Shown here piece by piece: positions 22,577 through 32,795 of a stretch of 64,000 nt of DNA. Location of the stretch: NCBI RefSeq assembly GCF_028640845.1, contig NC_080539.1, forward strand, positions 164,002,236 through 164,066,235. The letters run 5' to 3'. A program made the translations under genes and the position numbers. Source of the DNA: Ahaetulla prasina. Lineage: Eukaryota > Chordata > Lepidosauria > Squamata > Colubridae. The stretch's first letter is position 1. The number at the start of each line of letters is the position of its first letter. Under the pieces are notes generated by a model. That model ran no database searches and was not told where the DNA came from. It saw nothing but the letters and a program-made list of their open reading frames with translations.

Positions 22577-22830
22577 GACCAGCATAGCAATAGCACTTAG
22601 ACTTATACACCACCTCATAGTACTTTATAGTAGAGGTGTCCAACCTATATGGCTTGCCAGCCATAAAGCGTTGGGGGCCCCTGCTTTACAGCACTCTCTG
22701 GGCAGTTTACAATATCAACATATTGCCGCCAACAATCTGGGCCATTTTACCAACCTTGGAAGGATGGAAGGCTGAGTCAACCTTGACCCATCAGGATCAA
22801 ACTCCAGACTCTGGACTAAATTAGCCTGCA
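22577..22830 (-). mobile_element. Sauria-type tRNA-derived SINE, diverged
   Basis: The plus strand carries the complement of a Sauria SINE body: TTTACAATATCAACATATTG, CAACAATCTGGGCCATTTTA and GGAAGGATGGAAGGCTGAGT. The SINE is therefore on the minus strand. It is interrupted by a 53-bp element at 22631-22683. The tRNA-like head at the right end is poorly preserved. This family is characteristic of squamates. Confidence 0.65.
22631..22683. mobile_element. Very short hAT-like MITE nested in a SINE
   Basis: The sequence from TAGAGGTGTCCAACC to GGGGGCCCCTG lies between CTTTATAG (22623-22630) and CTTTACAG (22684-22691). These are an 8-bp target duplication with one mismatch. The ends resemble the CAGGGGTCTCCAACC family seen at 3903. 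Confidence 0.55.
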
Positions 22831-22864
22831 ATGTTGTATTCTAAACCATTGTTATCAGCAGGGC

Positions 22865-22976
22865 CAGTGGCAAACCGGTAATGGCGGTGGCAGGAGGCTC
22901 CACCCACCCACCCGGACCTCTCTGCACATGCTCAGAAGTGTTGTGGGCACACATAGTGAACGAAATTGAAACCCAC
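22865..22976. repeat. hAT-like element fragment
   Basis: It has ends CCAGTGGCAAACCGG and GAAACCCACTACTGACC and a CCACCCACCCACC stretch. This resembles short snake hAT copies such as the one at 55686. No clear target duplication was found. Confidence 0.35.
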
Positions 22977-23126
22977 TACTGACCAGGGCCACTATTTTTT
23001 TTTCTATTTTTAATGTAACATAAGCTGTACAATTCAATTGAAAAACAAACTCAAACCTTTTAAGCAGGAAAAATAATAAAAATGTATAATAAGATGGTTT
23101 CATGAGTATGCACACCCTTAAAGCAC

Positions 23127-23295
23127 TTTTTGACTTGATGACAAATCAAAAAGTGATTTGATGACAAATCAAATCAAATCAAATTTGATTTGATGACAAA
23201 TCAAAAAGTGATTTGATGACAAATCAAATTTGATGAAAAATCAAAAAGTGATTTGATTTTTGATTTGATGACAAATCAAAAATCTAAAGCACTTT
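23127..23295. repeat. Tandem TTGATGACAAATCAAA-type repeat
   Basis: Irregular repeats of TTTGATTTGATGACAAATC occur in direct and inverted order inside the Tc1-like element. The unit is close to the start of the transposase tail region, so it is a local expansion and not a separate insertion. Confidence 0.75.
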
Positions 23296-24417
23296 TTAAT
23301 TTGATGACAGCATTCAGTCTTTTGGGGTAAGAGCCTATCAGCATGGCATATCTTGCCTTGGGAATCTTTGCCCCGTCTTCTCCTTGCAAAAGTGCTCCAA
23401 ATCTGTCAAATTGCCAGGACTTTTCCTGTGCACAGCACTCTTCTGGCAACCCACAGATTTTCAATTAGATTCAGGTCTGGGCTCCTACTGGGCCATTCCA
23501 AAAGATCTTCTGGTGAAGCCATTATTTTGTTGATTTGAAAGAATGCTTAGGTTTGTTAGCATTGTTTTGTTGAAAGGTTAAATTCCTCTTCATCTTCAGT
23601 ATTTTAGCAGAGGCCTGGAGGCTTTGTGCCTGATATTTGGAACTGTCCATCATTCCCTCCAGCCCCAATTCCAGCTGAAGAAAAACAGCCCCAAACATAA
23701 TGCTGCCACTACCATGCTTCACTGTGGGTATGGTGTACTTTTGATCATATGCAGAGTTGCTTTTGTATCAAACGTACTTTTTGAAGTTATGGCCAAAAAG
23801 TTCAACCTTGGTTTCATCACGCCATAACACAATTTCCCATATGCTTTTGACAGATTTGATGTACATTTATATAAATGTAGCCAGGCTTGGATGTTTTTCT
23901 TTGTAAGACAAGGCTTTCACTTCACAGCCCAGACATATGAAGAATACAAGCAATTGTTGTCACATGTAGTACATAACCGGTATTTGCCAGAAACTCCTGC
24001 AGCAACTTTAATATTGCTATAGGCCTTTTGGTAGCCTCTTGGGCCAGTTTTCATAAATTTTAGAGGGACATCGAGTTCCTCATAATATCACTATTGTGCC
24101 ATATTTTCTCCACTTGTTAATAATGACTGTCTTCACTGTGTTCCATGGTATATCCAATGCCTGCAATTGTTTATACCCTTCTCCTGACTGATACCTTTCA
24201 ACAATGAAATCATTTGATGCTTTGTAAGTTCTTTGGTTTTTGTTGTAAGAGGCAACTGAAAAAAGGTCAAAGAAGTACTACTAGCACAGCTGAACTTTAT
24301 ATGGGCTTGAACCGAGTCACTAATTGATGGCAGGTGTGAAATGACTACTCCCCATGAGTTTGAATGTTAATTCTGAACACAGCCACACCTCTATGGCTAA
24401 GGAGGTGTGAACCTTTC

Positions 24418-24546
24418 CCACGGGTATCAAACTCGCTGCATCACGTTGATGTCATGTGATGTATGACGTTTTTTGGCTTAACGTAGCTGGGGTGGACGTG
24501 GCCTTCACGTGACGCATCCGTGGGCTACCAGTTTGAAACCCCTGAC
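24418..24546. mobile_element. Short hAT-like MITE nested in the Tc1-like element
   Basis: Ends ACGGGTATCAAACTCG and CAGTTTGAAACCCCTG are imperfect inverted repeats around a CpG-rich core (CATGTGATGTATGACG). It interrupts the Tc1-like sequence. The target duplication is not clear. Confidence 0.5.
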
Positions 24547-25783
24547 TTACGCAGTCACATTATTCTGTATTGTTGTTTTTCCCCTACAATATTTCAGTTT
24601 ATTCTTCAATTGAATTGTACAACTTATAGATTACAGTAGGTGGAAAAAAATCTGAACTGATTTATCTTGGTCTGATTTTTTTTTTACCATCTCAAAAAAA
24701 CTGGCTTTTTAACAAGGGTATACAGACTTTTTATATCTACTTTAGGCACCAAGGTGTGTCAACTTCTGCTATTTCTCTGAAATTAAAATCCAGCCCAGTT
24801 ATACACTTGTAAAGTGCAGTTTCTTTAGATCAGCCTTTCTCAATTAGCACCCTCACATGTTGGATTATTCCCATGCTGATAGAAATATTAAAATATAATT
24901 GAACAACCTGAAAATGTTAGGATAAGAAAGGCTGGTTTAAATCATATAAGAGCACATAAATGATACCCTTTAAATGTGATTAGGGGATCTCGGTTGCAAA
25001 ATTCCCTTTCAGTTTCTGTATCTCTTTGCTGCAACCTAGTGGTGATTTGGATTTTTGCATCTCTCATCTTATAACTCTATCTGTAATAATCAAACCCCAT
25101 ACATGCTAGCAAAATGGAAATTACATATTTTACTAAGCACAACACAATTTTTATTTCTTGAATTATTTGTGCAAAATTGAGCTCTGAAGTTGACCAAAAT
25201 GAGTAGATGTCACAAGATTAATCTAAAAAGTGACATCCTATCTATAGAAATGACACTATAACAGCTTTGCCTCATAACAATTTTTTTCTTTTTCTGCGCA
25301 AAGCCCAATTTTTTTTTAAGTGGCTCAAACTTGACTAGGCAATTCCAATCCTTTTGTTAATTTGTTATACAATAATTATAGAAATAGTAAGATCAAATAA
25401 ATTTTTCAATTCTCTCTTCAGCTAGAAAAAGGTAAGAGGAGAGATTAATGTCCAATTTGCAGAATTTTCTGGATTAGGCAATATAATTCACTAATTTTTT
25501 TCTTACACTTCCAATAGCTCAATGTTGTTTCTTCAGGCATTTATTTCTGTAACCAATTAAAATTATTGCCACATTATAGAAGTTACAGCCTGAACAAGGC
25601 AGTGTTAGCCAGATGTTTACGGCAAGATAGCTGTGGCTTTAAAAGTTAAGATTATGCCACCATCCCTGAAAATGTGCAAAATAGGTTAGATGTAGATATT
25701 GTCTATGAAAATAAGTAAGAGGTAAATTTTGGATTAATTGCTAGTAGGTCAACTTCATTGTTTGCACATTACTGAAACAAGAC

Positions 25784-25980
25784 CTCTTCAATATCCACCG
25801 GTTTGCTGAAGATGTTAAAGCGCTTGTCTGTAGCCAGCCTCTTGGTAACATCTCTGAGAAACAACCGCAGCTCTCTCAATGTGTTTTCTTCCTGGTCTTC
25901 CATTCTCTGCTTTTCTGCCTCTGATAACTGGCGGGTAGGAGGTGGCAATGCAAGAGGAAGCACCTCCATATCGGAAACAG
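25784..25980 (-). CDS. ATAD2B: ATAD2B exon, start of bromodomain
   Basis: This exon is 197 nt. The first two bases complete an alanine codon, then it reads VSDMEVLPLALPPPTRQL, SEAEKQRMEDQEENTLREL, RLFLRDVTKRLATDKRF and NIFSKPVDIEE. It covers the linker and first bromodomain helix with the FSKPV shelf motif. The acceptor is ATTTTAG. The donor is GAG/GTCTTG, a poor match to consensus, but the next exon opens with V-S-D-Y in frame, so the boundary is well supported by homology. Confidence 0.93.
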
Positions 25981-26406
25981 CTAAAATAAAATTTGAAGTC
26001 AGGCAAAGTAGGCTTTTTGATTATAACCTCCACGTAACTAAAACCCCAAACCATTATGCTCCTCATCTCAGTTTTATAGATCATGGAAGAACCACTGAAC
26101 TGTAGAACTTTACAATAAGCAATTGTACCCATCCTTCTTTCAATCAAAGAGGTAGTGACACCAAATACGATGGCAGGTATTTCAAGCTCCTATGTAACTA
26201 TTTATATTAATAAATACCAGGATAATTGTGCAGAGTATAGACCACAGAGAATCTGTGCTCCTCCAGATATTCTACAAGTTTCCAGCATTCCTTCACTACT
26301 GGCAATGCTGATTGGGCTAGTTGGATTGAGAAATTCAAGAATTCAGAAATTCAAGAATTGGAGGACCAGAGTTTCCCCAGGCTGCTATAAAAGATTAGGC
26401 AGTAGA

Positions 26407-26791
26407 CCCATGATGGCAAACCTGTGGCACGCAGAGCCCTCTCTGTTGGCACAAGCACCATCGCCCCAGGTCAGATCTCATGGCATTTCTTTTGTGAGCT
26501 TCTGTTTCCCTGCAAATGACGAAACAGAAGCTCACAAAAGAAAAAGATCTTACCTCTTGCCCCGCTGCCAGTGTTGGGCTGCCCCGTCTCCCGCCAGCCA
26601 GCTGGTCTTCGGGTCTCTGCTGCACATGTGCACATATCCATGCACATGTCCATGTCCATGTCCACACATGTCCACACACGTGCATGTCCGCATATGTCCC
26701 TGCACACGGATGTCCACACACTTGTACCTTTCAGTTTGAGCATCTGCGCATGCAGTTTGGGCACTTGGTGTCTAAAAGGTTCACCATCAAT
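26407..26791. mobile_element. hAT-type non-autonomous element with 8-bp TSD
   Basis: GCAGTAGA flanks both ends (26399-26406, 26792-26799). The left end CCCATGATGGCAAACCTG and the right end AAAAGGTTCACCATCAAT are imperfect inverted repeats. An internal inverted repeat of TTTTGTGAGCTTCTGTTTC lies at about 26490-26545, and a CATGTCCA-type minisatellite at about 26630-26715. The long overlapping frames on both strands come from this minisatellite. Confidence 0.8.
26630..26715 (+). repeat. CATGTCCA-type minisatellite
   Basis: Irregular 6- to 12-bp repeats (CACATGTCCATGTCCATG and variants) lie within the hAT element. It is rich in CACATG and ACATGT. Confidence 0.8.
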
Positions 26792-27002
26792 GCAGTAGAC
26801 ACATTTGTGACACTTAATTCCAAAAGGAGTTGGGACAAGGCTTAAGAGCCATATCCTGTGAGATTATGAATTCCCTTCAAGCATTTTCAAAGGGAATAGG
26901 ACTTTTTCAGACCAATGGCTGCATTTAGTTTTTTAAGGTGGTATGCCAAATAGCTCCATAGGGAAAAAAATGGCAAAGGCTACTATTCAACTATCTATAT
27001 CA

Positions 27003-27339
27003 GAGGTGGCAAACTCAAGGCCAGGGGGCCGGATGCGGTCCACGGGGTGGTTAGATCTGGCCCACAGGGCCATCCTGGAAACAGCAAAGGGCCAGCCCAC
27101 AGACCGTCTGTGGTGATTCTGTTTTCACTGGCAGAGGATTGCAGGAACCTGTCACAGCCAAAAAGAGAGATCGGGAGCCTGTTTTCGCTGGCAGAGCGCT
27201 CAGGCCACCACAGGCACCCCCAACACTAGTGATGTGGAGTTGACCATGCCCACCCTTGCCACACCCAGCCTGCCCCCCCAAGGTCAAATACAACCCTGAT
27301 GCGGCCCTCAATGAAATTGAGTTTGACACCCTTGATGCT
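27003..27339. mobile_element. hAT-like MITE (CAGAGGTGGCAAACTC ends)
   Basis: Its left end is CAGAGGTGGCAAACTCAAGG and its right end carries TTGAGTTTGACACCCTTG, an inverted match. The interior contains GGATGCGGTCCACGG and GTCAAATACAACCCTGATGC. A partial relative is at 57915. I did not find a clean target duplication. Confidence 0.6.
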
Positions 27340-28278
27340 ACTAAATATATACTACTAAAATTCTTGTGTCTGTAATCTTTTAACTGGGCAAAATAGCGCA
27401 TCATATTTCAACCAAAGTACCTCAAATGGGCTAACTTAAAGAATACTAAAACCCATTATTCTCAAGGGAATGAAATTTGGGGAAGTTGTGGCTGCTTCGG
27501 TCCACGGTGCTACTGTTGCTTCAGTGCCACCACCATGCTGCTACAGTCATGTGATCCTCATTTTCAATATTCCCTGACAGCTTCCTGCTCCCTTGTGTGT
27601 TCCCTCACTCTCTCCCCCACCCAGCAGCAGCAACTTACTTGTATTCTGGGAAGAGAAGGGAGGAAGAGGGAGGGAGGGAGAGTTTCCAACTCTCACTATC
27701 AGCTTTTCGTAAGGAAATTCAACAATGACCCAACAAGTCAGATTGTCTAGTTTAATTTCTAATTATTCTTACCAATGAATTCCCCCCTCTTCAGAGCTAT
27801 TACATAAAATGTTCATGCAGGTCATATTTTTAACTGAATTACACACACACACCCAAAATGATTCTTCTGGTTAATCATTGCCACAATATTTTATCACAAT
27901 ATAATTCATAAGAATTTTGCCTGAACAGGCAGCATTCCACCTTCATTTATAATAACCTATACTAGCTATTTCATCCCAGACCTGCATTTACCCAGCTTGG
28001 AAATACAATCCTGGAATTGTTAACAATTCAATTTGGCATGACCTGCAATCTTTGTCACTTAATTTTTTATGCTCAAATGTATTAGCCACTAATTGTGAAC
28101 AGATCTTGGACATGAACTTTGATTCCACCTTAAAGCTAAAATTGAAGAGTTAGGAAATTATATTTGAACATAAATCCCATGTTGATGTTGATGTTATTTT
28201 TAATGTTCAAATATGCAAACAGTATTATTTTCATATGGAAAAGCCATACATTCCAGATTTTCCAAATCATTAATTTAC

Positions 28279-28414
28279 CTGTGTTCTTTCTCCTTGGAGG
28301 TGGCATTGATGCTTGATTGAGAACCAGCTCTTGGAAAAATTTGCGCCTGTCTTCTTTGCTAGGTCTTTGAATATAAAAAACCTCTTCATACTGAATTTTA
28401 AAGATGCACTTCAC
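28279..28414 (-). CDS. ATAD2B: ATAD2B exon, end of degenerate AAA2
   Basis: This exon is 136 nt. It starts on a whole codon after an ATGTAG acceptor and encodes VKCIFKIQYEEVFYIQRP, SKEDRRKFFQELVLNQ and ASMPPPRRKNT, with one base carried on. The donor is GTAAAT. It matches the post-AAA2 region preceding the bromodomain linker in ATAD2B. Confidence 0.94.
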
Positions 28415-28964
28415 CTACATGAAAATAGCAGCAATTAGAAATATTGAAAATATATTCTGGCTATTTCATAACCAATGGTTAATTGTTCAGCAGTGAGGAA
28501 GAATATCAATCCATACGTAGAGAATTGAAATATTCTGCCATTTCATTATTTATTTGTCAAGAATATTTCAAGTCCCTGTAGGAATACCTGATGCTCTTTC
28601 TCTATGAATAATGGACTACAATTCTCAGTGGCCCACATCAGTGGTCCAAAGAATGAAAACTGTAACCCAACACTACTGATTAAATGCTATGAAAGGACTT
28701 TCCCATGGTGTCTATAAAGTAGTATCTGGTCTCAAATTACTTTCTCAAAATAAACTGACTTAAACCTCTGTTGCCCAGAATATTGAGTCCCACAAAACAT
28801 TGAAAAAACAGAGCAGATGGCTAGAGCCATGTACCATTTGAATATGGCTACAATAATAGGTGAATATTGAAGGGGCTGGTATCCAAAGAACACTTTAGGC
28901 AAATCTGAATAATCATAGAAAATTTTCTCTCTCTCCTCTCCAAACTGCAGACCTATGACCATGT

Positions 28965-29130
28965 AGCATAGAATAGAACAGAATTTTTAATTGGCCAAGT
29001 GTGATTGGACACACAAGAATTTGTCTTGGTGTATTTGCTCTCAGTGTACATAAAAGAAAAGATATGTTTATCAAGAATCATAAGGTACAACACTTAATGA
29101 TAGTCATAGGGTACAAATAAGTATTTACTC
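28965..29130. repeat. Snake-type CR1 (L3) tail next to AATAG-like repeat
   Basis: TAGAATAGAACAG is followed by TTGGCCAAGTGTGATTGGAC, ACACAAGAATTTGTCTTGGT and GTACATAAAAGAAAAGATA. I recall this as a common snake repeat associated with CR1 LINEs and AATAG microsatellites. It is the best single hint in the window for an advanced snake. Confidence 0.5.
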
Positions 29131-29633
29131 TCTGCTTATAAATTTGCTATGAACATAATGGAAAGATATTACTCCTTGTGGTCCATGCTATGTTTAAAAC
29201 TGGGCTACTTTTTCGTATCTATGATAATAAGTTTTATAACTACTTTTTGTCTGACTTTTCTTTTTATTTGTAAATCTTATAACATAAAAAAAATAGAAGA
29301 TAATCCCTTCCCTCCCTGCTCTTTCTTTACTATTTTATGAATGATCAGAATGACCATTCAAATGTTTCTATTATATATGGTATAGCAGAATTAGATAGGT
29401 CACCTTGGCAAGTAATAATTTATTATTAACTAGTTATACTGAGTTCACTGGCAATAATTATTGTCAAAACAAGGTAATGTAGAAGAAAATCAACAGTTCA
29501 CAATGTTTTCCAATTAATATTTCAGCAATCAGATATTTCAGCAATCATGATGTAGAAGCATAAGCATATAGATCAGATATTTCTTCCAATTTAGATCATT
29601 TGTAAATATAATTACCATCTAGACAAAAATGTG

Positions 29634-29850
29634 GAGAGCCAGTTTGGTGTAGTGGTTAAGATACCAGGCTAGAAACTGGGAGACTAAGAGTTGTAGTTCC
29701 ACTTTGGACACAAACTCAATTGGGTGACCTTGGGCCAGTCATACTCTCTTAGACCTAGGAAAGAGTTAATGGCAAACCACTTCTGAAATTTCATCAGTAA
29801 AACTGCAGTCAACTGTCTCAGAGGCACCTCCCCTCAAAAAAAATAAAATT
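29634..29850 (+). mobile_element. tRNA-derived SINE
   Basis: It starts GGAGAGCCAGTTTGGTGTAG and continues TGGTTAAG (A-box-like), with a B-box-like AAGAGTTGTAGTTCC about 45 bp on. Next come GGGTGACCTTGGGCCAGTCA and an A-rich tail near 29835. The head is tRNA-like but cannot fold as a functional tRNA. It is widespread in squamates, as I recall. Confidence 0.7.
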
Positions 29851-30116
29851 GTCAACCTCTTTATAATTCTTTTTTTTTTTAAATCCTCTGTCTAATAATT
29901 CATATTAGCAAATTGCAACCTCTATTTTTAACACATAGCAACAGAATTGTTAAATTCCTTCAAATATAAAAGATGCTTACATAATGGAGTGGAGGTTTCC
30001 CTCCCATATACAAAAACTGACAAAGTTTTCCATCAACAAATTAGGATGCTTCAGATCTGCTTTGCTATTACCTAAGTGGTGCTTGTTTATTTCCCAAGAA
30101 ATTACTCCATGCTCAC

Positions 30117-30302
30117 CTCTTCTGGCAACTCACTATACATTGTTTCAGAGGTAGAAAGTAGAAATATTGGTGAGAACGATGGTATATCTTGCAGCAAAGT
30201 CAGAAAAGTTGCTCTCACAGTTTCACTGACAGCTTCCCACCAATCACCAATATGAGGCATGTAAACAATACTTGGTAGGGTTCTCCTTGCTTCACGAAAG
30301 AT
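30117..30302 (-). CDS. ATAD2B: ATAD2B exon, degenerate second AAA module
   Basis: This exon is 186 nt, 62 codons, phase 0 at both ends. It encodes IFREARRTLPSIVYMPH, IGDWWEAVSETVRATFL, TLLQDIPSFSPIFLLST and SETMYSELPEE. The SIVYMPHIGDWW segment stands where a Walker B would be but lacks the paired acidic residues, as is usual for the inactive AAA2 of ATAD2 proteins. The acceptor is CATCTAG and the donor is GTGAGC. Confidence 0.95.
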
Positions 30303-31890
30303 CTAGATGAGAATATTAACATTAACAAATATTATCATTAACTAAATATATAACCAATACTTAAAACTGTGGGCAGAATCAGTGCTATGGAACATTTAAA
30401 ACAGATGTTTTAGCAGAATATCCTTAAGTGTTTACATGTGTATAGGAGCATTTGTCACATAAAGTATATTTACAGTTTCAAATTCTCCTTGGATAAACTG
30501 TATGGTAAAACCTTGATTTTATAGGCCCCCATTTAGCAAACTTTGATTTTACTTGCAAACAGCTTATTTCGCAATATAGATTTACCAATCTATATTGTTT
30601 TGCAAACCAATCTAGACTATGTGAATTACCTAAAGTATGTACATTTAAATAAATTACATAAATTTTGCAAATTCAGTTTTATCAAATATTTCACTTTAGT
30701 AGAACTCTTCCAACTTTTCCATTAAATTGTTAAATAAATGCTGTACAATAAAATGTCAATCTTTTACTATAAACAATGCCTTTGAATCTTTGAACATTAA
30801 ATATTATATGTACTGCATACATAAAAATTAATATTTAAAATTGCTACTGGTATTAATTTTGAAGCATAATTGCTTATTGAAAAACTATTTTTCTATACAC
30901 TAAATGGGATCTACGAAATCCCTGCAAAATTCACAAACAATGAACTATTTCTCTCTCCCATACTGTCCTTGCTCCTCCATTATAAAAAGGGACACAATAT
31001 ATTCTATTTGCCTGAGAGTTTCACCTCCTCACAAGGCTAATAGAACACAGATCATTCCAGTGATAGCCCCCAAAACTCAGAGGTATGGCTCCAACAAATT
31101 AAATTAAATTCTACTCTGTTTAAATGTGTTTTTCGTATTTCATTTCTGGAGCTTTTGTGTCTCTTATAATTGGGGTGGGATATGAAATAAGATGAAGTAC
31201 TGTGAACTACAATACAATAAAACTGGGGGAGAAAATGTTCACTAGTCCAATACCTGGCTTGGGCATAAACTGAAGTCCAGAAGAGATGAAAAACTATTTT
31301 AAAATATCAAAACACCTGGTGAACTGATTTTCTATGCTGTCCTGAAACAAAATTTGGTGGTGAATAATTTTGCTAAATCTATTTTTTTTTAAAGTTGGTT
31401 TTTGCAATGGTTGCTGCAGCCATTGTTATCCTGCTCAGTGCCATATCTTAAGCATATTTGCTTAATTCAAGCTTCACTAAGGAGAGCAAGTAGTTCATTC
31501 TGTAAGGATTAATCTTAATCTAAATTAAACAGATTCCTCTCCTCCACTTGATGTTTTTCATATATAACCTGTAGCTGTATTTCTTCTATGACTGTGTGCT
31601 TAATCTGTGTCATCCAAAAACAATATCATAAAAAGCTATCTGACTACCAAATCAGAGTAAAAATAACCACAAAGAAGGTTCTTTCTTTACTAGATTATGC
31701 CTATCTCTTTTTCAAAACTTTGTTTTATATATGGAATCTATCACAGAAGGATCCTTAAGTGTTTCTAGCAACACTATACCTCAGAGAAACACAGAGATAT
31801 TCAGCATTTATAATTTAATGAAGGCCTCTATACACATTGAAAATTCAATAGGTGCTACATTAATCAAAAGCGATATAAATGCAAACTAAC
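30303..31890 (-). other. Intron, no recognised feature
   Basis: This is AT-rich sequence throughout. I saw no splice-supported exon and no repeat family I could name. Confidence 0.5.
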
Positions 31891-32077
31891 CTGTGCACAT
31901 GATTCTTCAGGTGTTTTGGCACTGACCGAATAAAGTGCTGGCAGATCTAATCTGTGTACAGCAATTTTTTCAAGAGAATGTAATAAAGCTGGAGCAAGGT
32001 GTGAAGTCTGACCTGAATCCCTTTCTCCAGAAAGCAGTAATCTTGGCCTGTAAGATGTGGGCTGGTGATAAGCTGAC
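31891..32077 (-). CDS. ATAD2B: ATAD2B exon, AAA2 nucleotide-site remnant
   Basis: This exon is 187 nt. Its first base completes a methionine codon, then it reads SAYHQPTSYRPRLLLSG, ERDSGQTSHLAPALLHSL, EKIAVHRLDLPALYSVS and AKTPEESCAQ. The SGERDSGQTSH stretch is a decayed Walker A (no GKT/S), as expected for the non-hydrolysing second AAA domain. The acceptor is GTTGCAG and the donor is GTTAGT. Confidence 0.95.
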
Positions 32078-32429
32078 CTGCAACAAAAATAATATTTTGT
32101 TCAGATCTACAAAGCACTTATCATAACTTCTATATTTTTACTACGTTAGCAGAATGTGAATAGCCTGAAATATTTCATTGTAGTATATTTTCAACAATGT
32201 CTAACTATTTATCAAAACTTTGATAGTCAAAATATTCCACATAAAAGAATTGTTCCAGTTGTGCTATATCCTCCCTGTTCCACGCAATACAACAATCACA
32301 ATAAAAACTATTGAGGAATAACCCTGGATTATTTTAAACTATTTTATTTTATACCTTATTCTGTTTTAAACTGGAAATTAATTTAGGCAATGACAAACTG
32401 TAATGATCATAATGAACAAAAACAAACTA

Positions 32430-32795
32430 CCGTATATACTCGAATATAAGCCGATCCGAGTATAAGCCGAGGTCCCCAATTTTACCCCAAAAACTGGGGT
32501 AAACTGGGGACTGGTGGAAATGAGGCACCTACGGTTGAAACCTCCCTCCCTCAGCTGAGAAGGCTGGCTCCCGCCCGCCCTCTCACTGCACCGGCAGGGC
32601 TTCCGTCCGGTAAAATGTGAAAAAAAGAAAAAAAAAAACTCGAGTATAAGCCGTATATACTCGAGTATAAGCCGAGGGGCTTAAAAAAAAAAAAAACTCG
32701 AGTATAAGCCGTATAGACCCGAGTATAAGCCGAGGGGACGTTTTTCAGCACAAAAAATGTGCTGAAAAACTCGGCTTATACTCGAGTATATACGG
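32430..32795. mobile_element. TA-flanked DNA transposon with CCGTATATAC ends
   Basis: This is a complete 366-bp copy with TA on each side (32428-32429, 32796-32797). The left end is CCGTATATACTCGAATATAA and the right end is the inverse of CCGTATATACTCGAGTATAA. Interior copies of ACTCGAGTATAAGCCG are repeated several times. There is no coding capacity. TA target suggests Tc1/mariner superfamily. The same ends start the GC-rich block at 9212. Confidence 0.75.

Larger units (their letters stand above)
22985..24741 (-). mobile_element. Degenerate Tc1-like transposon
   Basis: Inverted arms are visible at 23020-23056 and 24592-24627 (TTCAATTGAATTGTACA and complement). The right end carries AACAAGGGTATACAGAC then TTTTTATAT, typical of Tc1-like termini. 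The minus strand encodes transposase pieces: GSIMFGAVF and LTFQQNNANKPKH (the usual FQQDND is altered, so a catalytic aspartate is lost), and a C-terminal GSYPKRLNAVIK. Frames are broken by stops and shifts. It is inactive. A short repeat of AAATCAAATCAAA type has expanded at 23127-23295 inside it. Confidence 0.8.
20796..25783 (-). other. Intron with SINE, hAT and Tc1-like insertions
   Basis: This intron is nearly 5 kb. It holds a (GGAAA)n tract at 21455-21481, a Sauria-type SINE with a nested small MITE (22577-22830), a hAT-like piece (22865-22976), and a Tc1-like element (22985-24741) with another nested element. I see nothing recognisable in 20796-21450, 21490-22570 or 24745-25780. Confidence 0.6.
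25981..28278 (-). other. Intron with hAT-type insertions
   Basis: This intron holds the hAT element with minisatellite at 26407-26791 and the second element at 27003-27339. A G/A-rich patch lies at 27645-27690 and a (CA)n tract near 27841-27852. There are no other recognised features. Confidence 0.55.
28415..30116 (-). other. Intron with snake-type CR1 tail and SINE
   Basis: Apart from repeats listed at 28965-29130 and 29634-29850, this is AT-rich intron with no recognised feature. Confidence 0.55.

Noticed and set aside
23127..23295. CRISPR-like regular repeat
   Set aside because: The repeats are irregular, both direct and inverted, have no unique spacers, and lie inside a Tc1-like transposon in a vertebrate intron.
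26395..26845. Overlapping frames rich in His, Thr and Cys
   Set aside because: They are produced by the CATGTCCA minisatellite within a hAT element.
29634..29710. Functional tRNA gene
   Set aside because: A-box and B-box-like sequences are present, but the segment cannot form a proper cloverleaf and is followed by a SINE body and A-rich tail.
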